A DNA stretch of 64,000 bases from Bacteroidales bacterium (GTDB taxonomy: Bacteria; Bacteroidota; Bacteroidia; Bacteroidales; VadinHA17), in contig JADKBK010000004.1 in assembly GCA_016715075.1 (NCBI GenBank), positions 62,001 to 126,000 on the forward strand. Direction: 5' to 3'. Numbering within the stretch: position 1 is the first letter of the stretch; each line of letters starts with the position of its first letter. Below the pieces are notes generated by a model that was given only the letters and a program-made list of their open reading frames with translations, was not told where the DNA came from and did no database searches. Shown piece after piece: positions 17,819 through 27,737 of this stretch. The position numbers and the translations under genes are program-made.

Positions 17819-18736
17819 ATGAAAAGGATTATTAAAACCATTCTCCTGATACTGATACCAGTAAGCCTGGCAGGCCAATTAGCGCCTGTTACAAATCAGT
17901 ATGTTCTGAATCCGATAACAATTAATCCGGCTTATGCAGGAAACAGGGGTGTTTTGAATGTTGCGGCTTTTTACAGGAAACAATGGGCTGGTGTGCAGGG
18001 AGCACCTGAGACTATGACTTTTTCTGCCGATGCACCTGTGCTGGATAATAAGGTGGGATTGGGACTGACAATAATAAGCGACAGGATTGGAGTTACCAAG
18101 GAAACTTATTTTATTTCAAATTACTCATATATTTTAAAAGTTGGTGAGGGCACTCTCGCCTTTGGGCTTGGAGCCGGTATTATAACTACAAATACAGCCT
18201 GGTCGGATCTGGTTGTTCTTGACCCCGGAGATGAACTTTACCTTATTGATTCCCGTCGTTTTGTTGTTCCTAGTTTCAGTTTTGGAACATTCTATTCAAA
18301 TAAGAACTATTTCCTTGGATTTTCTATTCCCAAATTTATTGGCTATAAATTTAACTATGACAAAAACAAATATAGTCTGACTGTTGATCCCGGGCAGTAC
18401 AATTTTCTGCTTAACACAGGCTATGCATTCGGAATTTCACCAAAAGTCGCTTTCATCCCTTCAACACTTTTAAGTTTCACCCCGGGTCAGAAGCTAGTTT
18501 ATGATCTGAATGCCAATTTTAATTTCAATAACCGTTTTTGGGCCGGAGCCTCTTACAGGAATGCCAGGTCAGTAGGTGCACTTATTCAGTTACAGGTCAA
18601 TAAACAGCTTAAAGTAGCTTATACTTACGATTTTGATACTGGCAATCTCGGAGGTTACAGTAACGGTTCTCACGAAATAATGCTGAGATATGAGTTCCGC
18701 TATAAAGTAAATGTTATGGATCCTCTGGTATTTTAA
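17819..18736 (+). CDS. PorP/SprF family type IX secretion outer-membrane protein
   Basis: A 305-residue outer-membrane beta-barrel protein of the PorP/SprF family. It has a signal peptide (MKRIIKTILLILIPVSLAG), then the family signature NQYVLNPITINPAYAG and AAFYRKQWAGVQGAP. Alternating aromatic and glycine-rich barrel strands run to a final FRYKVNVMDPLVF. SprF-type proteins are needed for export or surface attachment of the cargo encoded next to them, here the adhesin 140 bp upstream. Between the three genes of this group no terminator was seen, so they may be one operon. The match to family length (about 300-340) is good. Confidence 0.92.
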   Translation: MKRIIKTILLILIPVSLAGQLAPVTNQYVLNPITINPAYAGNRGVLNVAAFYRKQWAGVQGAPETMTFSADAPVLDNKVGLGLTIISDRIGVTKETYFISNYSYILKVGEGTLAFGLGAGIITTNTAWSDLVVLDPGDELYLIDSRRFVVPSFSFGTFYSNKNYFLGFSIPKFIGYKFNYDKNKYSLTVDPGQYNFLLNTGYAFGISPKVAFIPSTLLSFTPGQKLVYDLNANFNFNNRFWAGASYRNARSVGALIQLQVNKQLKVAYTYDFDTGNLGGYSNGSHEIMLRYEFRYKVNVMDPLVF

Positions 18737-18863
18737 CCTGTTGAACCTGAATATTGTAAACGAACATTAATATGACTCTTGGAAAAGGTCAAAGTAATTA
18801 GTACATTAGTCAAATAAAGCTTGACTAACTCATTAAAACTCTTTTGTTGATTAAAATATTGCC

Positions 18864-21011
18864 ATGAATTTCAAACTAACGATTACTGTTCTTTTTGGTG
18901 CTTTTATTCATTCACTGCTACTGGGGCAAAGCCAAACATATTCAGTGAAGAAGACTTTCTTTAGCACCGACCAATACGATGAATTCTCCCCGGTTTGCTA
19001 TAAAAACGTTCTGGTTTATTGCACTAATCGTGCTACTACTAAAATATTTAACTATTCCACGGAAAGTAATAAAGGCTTTGTTAAAATAAACTATGTGGAT
19101 ACTGCTTCCAATAATCTGCAGAACCCTAAATACTTCTCAAAAAAGCTTAATACAAAGTTCAATGATGGTCCGGTAACTTTCAACAAAACCGGGGATACAG
19201 TTTATTATTCCAGGAATATCATTATTGATGGTAAGTTATCAGAGATTTCCAGTGCACGAAATAAACTTGGAATTTTTTATGCTGTATATGATGGTACAGA
19301 CTGGACTAAGATAAGAGAACTTAGAATTAATAATGAGTGGTTTAATGTGACTACACCCTGGCTTGCACCTGACGGGAGAAAATTATATTTTGCATCTGAT
19401 AAGCCTGACGGATACGGAGGCTCAGATCTCTATTACTGTCAATGGAAAGATGATTATTGGGAAGACCCGGTGAATTTGGGTCCGGTTATAAATACAAAAG
19501 GAAATGAATCCTATCCATTTATAAATTCTTCCGGCGAATTCTTTTTCTCTTCAGACGGACACCCCGGATTGGGAGGGAAGGATATCTTCTTTTCAAGACT
19601 AACTGATAGTTCGTGGGTTAAACCGGTATGTCTCGCAGCTCCTGTAAATTCACAGTTTGATGATTTTGGGATCTTTACCGACACAATAATGGAACAGGGC
19701 TATTTTTCATCAAACAGGAATAAGACAGTCGATATCTTCAGCTTTAAAACTATCTCACCACAGGTATTTTATAATATAGATCAGAAAGAAAATAATTATT
19801 GCTTCCGTTTCAGCGACAATGGGTTAATAGCTATTGATACTGTAAACCTAATCTACAAATGGTTATTCGAGGGCGGCAAAGCCGAAACCGGAGCCGTTGT
19901 GACTCACTGTTTTCCCGGACCTGGTAAATATAAGGTAAACCTTGATATCATAGAAAAGGAGACTGGAAGAAGCTTTTTTACCAAACTGAGTGAAGATCTT
20001 GAGATAATCGACATTGAACAGCCATATGTAAATTCTCCTGATTTTGCAGTAAAAGGTGCTGAGATCTCTTTTGACGGACTTAAATCTTACCTGCCTGGAT
20101 TTAGTATACTAAAATATTCATGGGACTTTGGTGATGGAAAAAAATCTGCCGGAGAAAAGGTTGTTCATTCCTTTCAGGAAAAGGGAGAATATATTGTAAA
20201 CCTGGAACTGACACTCAGATCAAATTCTACCGGTCAGCTTAAAAGAACCGGAGCGTCAAGGAAAATCATGGTCTTTAATAATGCCCAGGAAGGTGCCTCA
20301 TTCATGTCGCAGAACAAACATGATAAAGTGTCTATGGATTTGCGAAAAAGTGATAATGTTATTGTTAATACTCAATACTCTGCGGAGACTGAATATCAGA
20401 ATGATGCTATCTTTTGTATAGAACTGGTGACTTCCCCTTCAAAAATAGATCTTAATAGCGGTTTATTCAGAAATGTACCGTCAATTTATAAGATTAAAGA
20501 GCGATTTGATTCAAAAAAAGGCTCCTACAGTTATACTGTTGATCAGTACATAAATCTTGTTGCAACCTATCCTGCATACAGGAAGATGGTGGCACTTGGA
20601 TTCAAGGATGTCAGAATTAAAATGTTCCTGCTTACTGACCCTGCAGAAAAAGAACTGTATAATCTTATTAAAATAAATGGAGCTCTTTCTGATTCATATT
20701 TTGATATGTCCGAAAGACTTACCTCAAATGCGTTTATTATGCTCGACCAACTGGTGAAGCTGATGAACAAGTACCCTGCATTGAAACTTGAAGTAGCGGT
20801 TCATACCGATAATAAAAATACACCAGATCTTAATCAGGCTTTATCCCAAAAAAGGGCACAATTACTTGTCGATTATCTGGTCAACAGGGGAATTAGTATA
20901 AAAAGAATGGTCCCAGTCGGATATGGAAGCACAAAACCAATAGCAGGTAATTACCTTGATAAGGACCGTAAACTTAACAGGAGGATAGATTTTGTAATTA
21001 TCGGGAAATAA
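18864..21011 (+). CDS. OmpA-family protein with PD40 beta-propeller and PKD domain (PorE-like)
   Basis: A 715-residue secreted, cell-wall-associated protein. After a signal peptide (residues 1-22, ending SLLLGQ) come WD40-like PD40 repeats such as PDGRKLYFASDKPDGYGG and GEFFFSSDGHPGLGGKDIFF. A PKD domain contains WDFGDGKKSAGEKVVHSF. The C-terminal OmpA domain binds peptidoglycan, with QKRAQLLVDYLVNRG and VGYGSTKPI...NRRIDFVI. This domain order is shared by PorE and relatives that anchor type IX/gliding machinery to the cell wall. It follows the PorP/SprF gene by 127 bp on the same strand, completing an adhesin-PorP-OmpA trio. Confidence 0.88.
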   Translation: MNFKLTITVLFGAFIHSLLLGQSQTYSVKKTFFSTDQYDEFSPVCYKNVLVYCTNRATTKIFNYSTESNKGFVKINYVDTASNNLQNPKYFSKKLNTKFNDGPVTFNKTGDTVYYSRNIIIDGKLSEISSARNKLGIFYAVYDGTDWTKIRELRINNEWFNVTTPWLAPDGRKLYFASDKPDGYGGSDLYYCQWKDDYWEDPVNLGPVINTKGNESYPFINSSGEFFFSSDGHPGLGGKDIFFSRLTDSSWVKPVCLAAPVNSQFDDFGIFTDTIMEQGYFSSNRNKTVDIFSFKTISPQVFYNIDQKENNYCFRFSDNGLIAIDTVNLIYKWLFEGGKAETGAVVTHCFPGPGKYKVNLDIIEKETGRSFFTKLSEDLEIIDIEQPYVNSPDFAVKGAEISFDGLKSYLPGFSILKYSWDFGDGKKSAGEKVVHSFQEKGEYIVNLELTLRSNSTGQLKRTGASRKIMVFNNAQEGASFMSQNKHDKVSMDLRKSDNVIVNTQYSAETEYQNDAIFCIELVTSPSKIDLNSGLFRNVPSIYKIKERFDSKKGSYSYTVDQYINLVATYPAYRKMVALGFKDVRIKMFLLTDPAEKELYNLIKINGALSDSYFDMSERLTSNAFIMLDQLVKLMNKYPALKLEVAVHTDNKNTPDLNQALSQKRAQLLVDYLVNRGISIKRMVPVGYGSTKPIAGNYLDKDRKLNRRIDFVIIGK

Positions 21012-21049
21012 ATGATATAATATTTGAAGTTTATTGGTCTTAATCTTCA

Positions 21050-22085
21050 TTAATAGGGCAAAAGTATTATCCGGTACCAGATAATACCAAGTGTTTCCCG
21101 AAGTACGGTAAGGGCTTTTCTCTTCCCTGGTAGATTTTCTTTCGTGTCGGGAATGGATATAATACCAACATTATACTTCTCATCAAGGATCTTATAATAA
21201 GTCAGCCAGGTTCTTTTGGCGTGTGTTCCCAGGCTGATAATATTTATTCCTTCAACATTTATATCTGCTGTATTAAGCCAGTTTCGAAATGCCAGAGCAC
21301 TCGTAAAAGTCCTGTTGATACTTACCTTTTTGCCGGGGATCGCAATTATTGAGGCTGAATCGATCCCTAAGGAATACAACCTTTCCATAGCTGATTCAGC
21401 CAAAGAACCGGAATTGTTAAAGATCCTGTTCCTGCCATCCCAATCCTCAAGGTCAAATTGAGAGTTGTACTGGTACGACAGTATGATCTGTTTATCTATA
21501 ATAACCTCTTTAACATATAAATTCCGGTCACCGTAATCACCAACCTGATCATTTGTAAATTGTACTGCAATCGAATCGAGATCTTTCAGTGCTCCATACC
21601 ATGAAACCGGAAATTTCATTTTTTTCGTGGATTGCAGAATAGTCAATTATCAGTGAGTCGTTTATAAAGATATTAAAGTGAGCGGAATTTGCTCCGCCAA
21701 GCTCACTGTAAGCCTCAACCTCAATGATATGCCGACCAGGAGAAGTGCTGTCTTTAAATATATCACCGGGATAAAATATCAGATAGCCATTCTCTGAAAG
21801 CACAAAATACTCTGAAATAGACTTTAAACCCGTAGTAATAACATATTTATATCCATTTTTTTGAAACTCTTCATAAGCCATTTTCAGTCCAAAGTCCGGT
21901 AACCAGCCTTCCACAATAAGGACATTTGCATTTACCGGTTCAGATCTGGACAGAAAATCAGAAAAATAGTGATAAGCTGGTCTCAGCATCAAAGAGCAGA
22001 GAACAATAAGAGGCAGGGTTAAAACCAGCAGGATCCTTACTCTTTTCTTTTTCATATCAGCGGTCATATTAAATTTAGTTGTCAT
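21050..22085 (-). CDS. YdcF/SanA-like membrane protein with inserted domain, frame broken at a 7-A run
   Basis: A membrane-anchored protein read in two frames. The first starts at 22085 with one N-terminal membrane segment, then NANVLIVEGWLPDFGLKMAYEEF and VITTG, as in YdcF/ElyC/SanA (DUF218) proteins. A beta-rich inserted region runs up to IHEK. The second frame carries on with MKFPVSWYGALK and the rest of the domain, SINRTFTSALAFRNWL and ISLGTHAKRTW. Removing one base from the 7-T run at 21619-21625 (A on the coding strand) joins the frames into about 344 residues. YdcF-type proteins are linked to envelope polysaccharide metabolism; the exact role here is unknown. It converges with the OmpA gene. 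Confidence 0.7.
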
Positions 22086-22278
22086 CCTGTTTTCATTCCT
22101 GTATAGCTAAGTATTCCGAAAATAGGAATATATTAACTTTTTTAGTGACAACCAGGATGTAAATGGCTATTCTGTGAAATAGCTGAACTATTGAGTCATG
22201 AAATTTATTAAAATTAATTAAATTTGGATAAGGCAAATCAGAAGGTTACGATCTTTAATAAATCTGGTTGAAAACATA

Positions 22279-22839
22279 ATGAAAACAGGTATTTTTTTCC
22301 GAATAATGATTTTTCTGATAACGTTTGCCGTCGGTCTGGCCGGTTGTACTGAAAAGGTTGAAGAAGATCCTTGCCTTAAGACAAAATGGGTCAGTTCTAA
22401 AGTATTGGAGATTAAGCCTGTAGTAAAAGTAACTTCTTCCAACACTCTTTTGCCTTCAGGAGCTCCAGGTTCAGATTATCCTGAGAAGTTCAATGAAATG
22501 CTGGTGACCGGTACTATTATGAAAGTAGACTGTTCTGATCAGATTAGCGATTTATTTAATCTGGGAAACACCAGTATAGTCAGAGGTCTGGATATCCCGG
22601 CCGAAATCGGTACAGATGATGCATATTGGATCGGATATGTTGTGTACGTTTATGAACTGGCAAATGATAAGGATCATCTGGATATTAATGTAACAGTGAA
22701 AATAACAATGTTGGATCATCAATCCTATACTTGTAACGTTTCTGAATCAGTCTATTATCCACAAATTGTTTTGATGCCTGGAGAGATGTATTATTACGTG
22801 TTACTAGACATTTATTCTGATAACTGGATAAAGATTTAA
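22279..22839 (+). CDS. hypothetical lipoprotein
   Basis: A 186-residue protein with a lipoprotein signal peptide: a charged start, a hydrophobic stretch FLITFAVG and the lipobox LAGC, with Cys at about residue 22. The mature part is a compact, probably beta-rich domain of about 160 residues that I do not recognise. It has three further cysteines, in PCLK, DCSD and TCNV. It is followed after 27 bp by the DUF1566 surface protein, and the two probably form one unit. A TAAATTTG element at 22219-22226 could be its -7 box. Confidence 0.7.
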   Translation: MKTGIFFRIMIFLITFAVGLAGCTEKVEEDPCLKTKWVSSKVLEIKPVVKVTSSNTLLPSGAPGSDYPEKFNEMLVTGTIMKVDCSDQISDLFNLGNTSIVRGLDIPAEIGTDDAYWIGYVVYVYELANDKDHLDINVTVKITMLDHQSYTCNVSESVYYPQIVLMPGEMYYYVLLDIYSDNWIKI

Positions 22840-22866
22840 AACAGAACTACCGCAAATAAAATTAAT

Positions 22867-23904
22867 ATGCAAAAGGTATTGTTCTCACTACTGTTTACAT
22901 TTGGATGCCTGAGTTTGAACGCTCAGGCTCCGGAAGGCTTTGGATATAATGCTGTAGTCAGAAACACATCAGGAGATCCGGTTGCAGATCAGGCAGTATC
23001 CTTTTTCTTCTCAATTATAAGGGGCAGTGCCGCTGGCTCAGTAGTATATTCTGAAAAGCACAATGTAACAACAGATAACTTTGGATTTGTCTCTCTGGTG
23101 ATTGGTAATGGGACAGATACTATCGGGACCTTTGCAGCTATTGCCTGGGGAGCAGACAAATATTTTCTGAAGGTTGAACTCGATAATACAGGTGGTACTG
23201 CATATAGTGATATGGGCACAACCCAGTTTTTCAGTGTTCCCTATTCCTTATATTCCAAAACTGCAGGGAATGGGTTTAGCGGTGATTACAGAGACCTTAC
23301 TCATAAACCTTTAACCAACGGATCTGAAACCAGGGTTATTGCAAGTAATAATATTACTGTGAGCGGAGCAGGTACCTCTGCCAATCCATACGTTATTGGA
23401 AACTCTCCCCCGATAATTCCTATGACTCATTTCATTGGTGAAAATTTCGGAGGTGGAATCGTTTTTTATGTTTATGACGAAATGAGACATGGATTGATAG
23501 CTTCCACCAGGGACCAGAACAATCTTATAAGCTGGTACAATGGTATAAAGAGAAATACAAATACCACCGGTGATGGCCTGAACGCTGGCTCAATGAACAC
23601 TGCATTGATAATAGCCCTGCAAACAAATGATAATCCCATGGGGAATTTTGCCGCAAAAGTGTGCGCAGACTTCTCCATAACAGTCGATGGTGTTACATAT
23701 GGTGATTGGTATCTGCCTTCAAAATATGAATTAGGATTATTATTCAGTCAAAAAGATCTGATAGGAGGGTTTAATAATGATGTTTACTGGAGTTCCACGG
23801 AGTTCAGCAGCATAACTTCATGGAGCCAGAATTTCTCCAATGGAAAGCAGGTAAATCTTAGCAAAACACTGCCATACAGTGTTAGGGCAATCAGGGCATT
23901 TTAA
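22867..23904 (+). CDS. secreted DUF1566 (Lcl C-terminal-like) surface protein
   Basis: A 345-residue secreted protein with a signal peptide (MQKVLFSLLFTFGCLSLNAQ). The N-terminal half (GFGYNAVVRNTSGDPVADQAV, then GTTQFFSVPYSLYSKTAG) is a module common at the start of Bacteroidota surface proteins. The C-terminal half is a DUF1566 domain with GGGIVFYVYDE, GDWYLPSKYELGLLF, YWSSTEF and a final VRAIRAF. Proteins of this type are exposed on the surface and may bind ligands; a specific function is not known. It converges with the pectate-lyase gene, with 8 bp between the stops. Confidence 0.82.
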   Translation: MQKVLFSLLFTFGCLSLNAQAPEGFGYNAVVRNTSGDPVADQAVSFFFSIIRGSAAGSVVYSEKHNVTTDNFGFVSLVIGNGTDTIGTFAAIAWGADKYFLKVELDNTGGTAYSDMGTTQFFSVPYSLYSKTAGNGFSGDYRDLTHKPLTNGSETRVIASNNITVSGAGTSANPYVIGNSPPIIPMTHFIGENFGGGIVFYVYDEMRHGLIASTRDQNNLISWYNGIKRNTNTTGDGLNAGSMNTALIIALQTNDNPMGNFAAKVCADFSITVDGVTYGDWYLPSKYELGLLFSQKDLIGGFNNDVYWSSTEFSSITSWSQNFSNGKQVNLSKTLPYSVRAIRAF

Positions 23905-23912
23905 TAGCCTTC

Positions 23913-26531
23913 TTAATGCAAAACCAGGATTTTCTGAGCAAATATTATTAGATAATCTGATAAAAGCTGTACCAGATAAATACCTGAGCTGATACGTGAG
24001 GGTACCTGGATATTTTTCATACTTGTTTCAAGTTTATCCTCTAAAACAATCTTTCCTGTCAAATCAATTAGCCTGATCTTATTCGGGTGCAGGGTTGGCT
24101 CTTCAATTGAAACATTAAAATAACTTTGAGCAGGATCAGGATAAATAATTACCTTCCGGTTGCCATCTTCACCTGAAGTGAAATTTCTCTGGACAAAGCC
24201 ATAGATTTTGAGTTCTGAGATATTTGAAAGGTTATCGGCTGTATTTCCGTGGCCTACAAATTTAACAAATGAATAGTCTTTATTCAAACTGAATTGAGGG
24301 AGGTTAAAGACCTGGGGATTACCTGAATAGAGCCATGATTTTAATCCTGAAAGAACAGGATCCCATACCTGGTTATCCGGTGAGGCAAAAATATCAAATG
24401 TATAAGATGCATTCTGGCCGGGTAAAAAGGCTATCAACAAATGATTTATTTTAAATGGTTTGGCTAATTGAAACAGGATCCATTGATTATCACCCAATGC
24501 AGACCATTTGGTGCTAAGATCACCGTCTGAACTGTTTCGAGGATAATAAGATGACTGATAAGCACTGGCCTCAATTTCTTTAATCCTGGCCTGTTCAAGT
24601 TCAGGTTTATATGGATTAATAATGACAGGAAGAGATTCAGATGTTGTGACTTTACCGTCACTAACTGAGAGACTAAATTCAACAGATTCTGGTGAACTCA
24701 CAACAGGGGCAAGGAATTGAAGTTTATCGCCGGCCGGAGCAATTGCAACATTATCAGGAGCTGACCATGTATATGTCAATACATCATTGTCATTATCATA
24801 AGTCAGAGATGCGTCAATTACATTTATAAAACCGGAGTAGCAATCTTCCGGATTATTGAAGAGAACTACCGGTAAATTGTTTGGGCCATTCGGATCAATG
24901 CAATTATTTGTTACACCTCTGGGCGCGAAATTCGCAGCTTCTCCTTTAGCTGCAGTCTGCAGAGGATTAGAGGTAGGCTTTGTATATGAAACAGTGATAA
25001 TATTGCCAAAAGCTACACCGCTTGATAACGTTAATCTGACCTTTGTCCCCGATATCGAAACTGATTTAACTGTTCTGTTTTGAGAATTTACCTGAACATT
25101 GAAAGCCGAAACATCCGGTACAATAAAACTATTGAGCATTAAATTAAAGGTCAGTTCTACAATTGAAGGTGCTGAATTTTGCACAACTGAAGAGACATAC
25201 GCAGGGATGGGTGTAACAATAGCTCCGCTCTGATACTCATAAGGACCAAGATCAGGGCTGTCTCCACTGAAGGAGAGACCGATATTTTCCCCAGCTTCAA
25301 TGAGGTCGGATCCTTCGGCAAGATGAAGGAAAGTAATAACAGGCAGACTGCCGTCTGCTTTTCGGGGAAGGGCCAGTTCAGCTCCGTCCGTACTCAGGAA
25401 ATCATTCTCTGAGACAGCAACATCACTGTCCCAGCTGTTGTTATTAATATTTGTATATGTACCTAAATCAGCAGCATCCGGAACATCCATATAGGAGATA
25501 TTATTTTTAATATAATATGATACCCCTGACACATTCATATGATAACCGCCTCCCCAGTTGTCGCCAAAACTATTGTTATATGATATGTTATTATAAAGTT
25601 CCATATTGCACAAAGCTTCACCGTTTTCATTGTACCCCCAGGCTTGATTTTTATATGAAATGCAATTCACAACCCTTCTTAATATCGTCGATTTTGCAGA
25701 TACACTCGTCGGACCTAATTTAAAACCGCTTCCATCTCCGCCGACGGTCGATTCGTCTTCCCTGTATCCCTGGTGCCAGGCCCAGCAATTCTCAATAAGA
25801 AGATAACTGTCGTTATTATAGACATCCAGACCGTCATCTGCGTTATTCCAGAATCTGCAGCATCTGAGGGTATTTATTGAACCCGATCTGACTTCTTCGA
25901 AATTTAACCCGTCGGCGTTTTCATACGAGCTTAACGGATCATAATTGTCATGCCAGTCGCAGTTTAAAAACAGATTATTGTTACATGCCCCGGTCATATA
26001 GGAGCCCAGCCCGCTCCATGAAAAATCGATGAATTCAAATATATTATTGTTGAAATCCTCACACCTCATTGCTGTCCATACAAATTCATCCCTCTGATCA
26101 AAGCCTGTAATTATTAAGCCTTTAAAATGGCAATAATCACCAATAAAATAGATCCCGGCCCTGTAGTTTGACCAGTTCCATGTGTCTGCCCTTGTTATCA
26201 CTGGTGTTTCACCAGGATATGCCCATACTTTAATGAGATTTCCATCTGTACCTTTTTTCCCTATCAGACGTTGTTGTGAAGTATAGTAGTATGTACCTCC
26301 TCGTACATAAATAATGTCACCAGCAGCTACCACTGCCCAGGCTTTATTCAGTGAAAAAAATGGCTGGCTGATAGTGCCGGGGTTTGCATCATAGCCATTG
26401 GGTGAAATATAGTAAGTGGCCCCGGAAAGAGACGATCCTGTTAAAATAAAGAATAGTAGTATGAATATTTTTCTATTCAAATGCCGTATAATTATTAGGA
26501 AGATTATCTGAGATTTCTGACAAACATCCAT
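23913..26531 (-). CDS. secreted PL9-like pectate lyase with SwmB, F5/8C and Por secretion domains
   Basis: An 872-residue secreted enzyme. A long signal anchor ends near GSSLSGATYY. A right-handed beta-helix follows, with motifs matching polysaccharide lyase family 9: ENADGLNF and NNADDGLD supply calcium-binding aspartates, and GSGFKLG supplies the catalytic lysine. Family members cleave polygalacturonate by beta-elimination. Next come an SwmB/Ig-like domain, a second beta-sandwich, and an F5/8 type C domain near residues 640-770 that likely binds sugar. A type A Por secretion tail (YPDPAQSYFNVSI ... GIYLVQLL) ends the protein. The start at 26531 is chosen because a -7 box lies 33 bp upstream and earlier codons do not look coding. 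It may act on plant pectin or on the cell's own galacturonate-bearing glycan. Confidence 0.82.
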   Translation of the reverse strand: MDVCQKSQIIFLIIIRHLNRKIFILLFFILTGSSLSGATYYISPNGYDANPGTISQPFFSLNKAWAVVAAGDIIYVRGGTYYYTSQQRLIGKKGTDGNLIKVWAYPGETPVITRADTWNWSNYRAGIYFIGDYCHFKGLIITGFDQRDEFVWTAMRCEDFNNNIFEFIDFSWSGLGSYMTGACNNNLFLNCDWHDNYDPLSSYENADGLNFEEVRSGSINTLRCCRFWNNADDGLDVYNNDSYLLIENCWAWHQGYREDESTVGGDGSGFKLGPTSVSAKSTILRRVVNCISYKNQAWGYNENGEALCNMELYNNISYNNSFGDNWGGGYHMNVSGVSYYIKNNISYMDVPDAADLGTYTNINNNSWDSDVAVSENDFLSTDGAELALPRKADGSLPVITFLHLAEGSDLIEAGENIGLSFSGDSPDLGPYEYQSGAIVTPIPAYVSSVVQNSAPSIVELTFNLMLNSFIVPDVSAFNVQVNSQNRTVKSVSISGTKVRLTLSSGVAFGNIITVSYTKPTSNPLQTAAKGEAANFAPRGVTNNCIDPNGPNNLPVVLFNNPEDCYSGFINVIDASLTYDNDNDVLTYTWSAPDNVAIAPAGDKLQFLAPVVSSPESVEFSLSVSDGKVTTSESLPVIINPYKPELEQARIKEIEASAYQSSYYPRNSSDGDLSTKWSALGDNQWILFQLAKPFKINHLLIAFLPGQNASYTFDIFASPDNQVWDPVLSGLKSWLYSGNPQVFNLPQFSLNKDYSFVKFVGHGNTADNLSNISELKIYGFVQRNFTSGEDGNRKVIIYPDPAQSYFNVSIEEPTLHPNKIRLIDLTGKIVLEDKLETSMKNIQVPSRISSGIYLVQLLSDYLIIFAQKILVLH

Positions 26532-26563
26532 TTTAAAACGACAGTTTAATAAGATCCTTCTTA

Positions 26564-26571
26564 CAAAGATA
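26564..26571 (-). promoter_or_regulatory. -7 promoter element for the lyase gene
   Basis: On the minus strand the sequence reads TATCTTTG, matching TAnnTTTG and identical to the element before the response regulator. It lies 33 bp upstream of the ATG at 26531. It supports that start over an in-frame ATG at 26708, which would lie upstream of the promoter. No clear -33 box was found. Confidence 0.45.
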
Positions 26572-26880
26572 AAATTTTTTGCCACTAATCGACTTAAGTT
26601 GCTTGGTATAATCTTACTTAATTTCAATGATATAGCTATTTTTTCTGGTAATTCATGCATTACACTTGAAGGAGGGATTAGCTTACTTTGAGTTAAAATT
26701 ATGATCATTGCAAACTGACAATATAACTATTGACATTCAATAATTTACAGGTTTTAGCATGCATTTAGTGAAGAAATGAATGAATTTTCCATAATTTTTC
26801 GGTATTTTCAAAACTAATATTTCACGGATTGTAAGTCTGGAGAAATAGCTATTTTATTGTGCATTAAAAGGGAAACCAGA

Positions 26881-27429
26881 ATGGACAGAGTGATTGCTGC
26901 AGATTTATATCGTTATGGCGGATTAACCGGGACTAGGGGGTTATTAAAAGGACTATCTTTTCCGGGATTCCGATACACATTTTTATTCAGGAAAATTCCC
27001 AAATACCGCAGGCGCAGTATCAGAAAGATTCTTTTATACTGGCTGTTGAAAAGATATGAGTTTAAATATGGTTACCAGATACCATTGTCAACCGAAATAG
27101 GAGAGGGTTTCTATATTGGGCATTTTGGCCCCATTGTTATTAATGAAAAGGCACGAATTGGTAAGAATTTCACTATAACACATTGTGTTACTATTGGTCA
27201 GGCAAACAGGGGTAAGTTAAAAGGGTATCCAACTTTTGGAGACAATGTATGGCTTGGTACAGGTGTGGTTGTTGTCGGAAATATACAGATTGGATCTGAT
27301 GTATTAATTGCACCAAACTCTTTCGTTAATTTTGATGTCCCCGACCACTCTTTGGTCGTAGGAAATCCGGCTAAGATAATAAACCAGGAAAATCCAACGG
27401 AGGGTTATATTATTTCAGTTATGCCATGA
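26881..27429 (+). CDS. hexapeptide-repeat acetyltransferase (serine acetyltransferase-like, WcaB-type)
   Basis: A 182-residue left-handed beta-helix acyltransferase. After a helical N-terminus the sequence shows the hexapeptide pattern: FGPIVINEKARIGKNF, HCVTIGQANRG, FGDNVWLGTGVVVVGNIQIG, APNSFVNFDVPDHSLVVGNPAK. The closest families are serine O-acetyltransferase and the polysaccharide acetyltransferases such as WcaB. An acetyl-CoA-dependent sugar acetyltransferase is likely in this setting. ATG 26881 is chosen over a TTG at 26857 because AAAAGGGA sits at the right distance. It opens the second glycan set; the flippase follows after about 310 bp. Confidence 0.85.
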   Translation: MDRVIAADLYRYGGLTGTRGLLKGLSFPGFRYTFLFRKIPKYRRRSIRKILLYWLLKRYEFKYGYQIPLSTEIGEGFYIGHFGPIVINEKARIGKNFTITHCVTIGQANRGKLKGYPTFGDNVWLGTGVVVVGNIQIGSDVLIAPNSFVNFDVPDHSLVVGNPAKIINQENPTEGYIISVMP

Positions 27430-27737
27430 ATTTAAAATATTTCAATATGCATAACTACTATTGATTATTATCGATTCTGTAAAATGTGTTTGAGCCTTTT
27501 AGCTTAAAGCAGATCCCTCTGAGTGAAATGAAACCAGGGTGGCCAGTTTTATCATTAAATTAAGGATATTGAGTTAATGAGGTTAAAAAGAAAAGCATAT
27601 ATTTGCAAACCTGTGATATAAGACCTGGGTTTATGGATATCGACTGAAGAGGTGATGAATTATGTAATCTTATATCTGTAGATTTGTGATGGATAAGAAT
27701 TCAGGAGATACAGGCAGGTTCAATTAATTCCGATTTT
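27430..27737. other. 308-bp gene-free region upstream of the flippase
   Basis: No gene is supported here. A -7-like TAGATTTG lies at 27679-27686, 51 bp before the flippase ATG, without an obvious -33 partner. No terminator-like hairpin with a T-tract was seen. The region probably holds the promoter of the second glycan set. Confidence 0.4.

Noticed and set aside
26532..26708. Longer N-terminus of the pectate lyase
   Set aside because: The extra 59 codons look non-coding, include the probable -7 element, and would bury the signal peptide.
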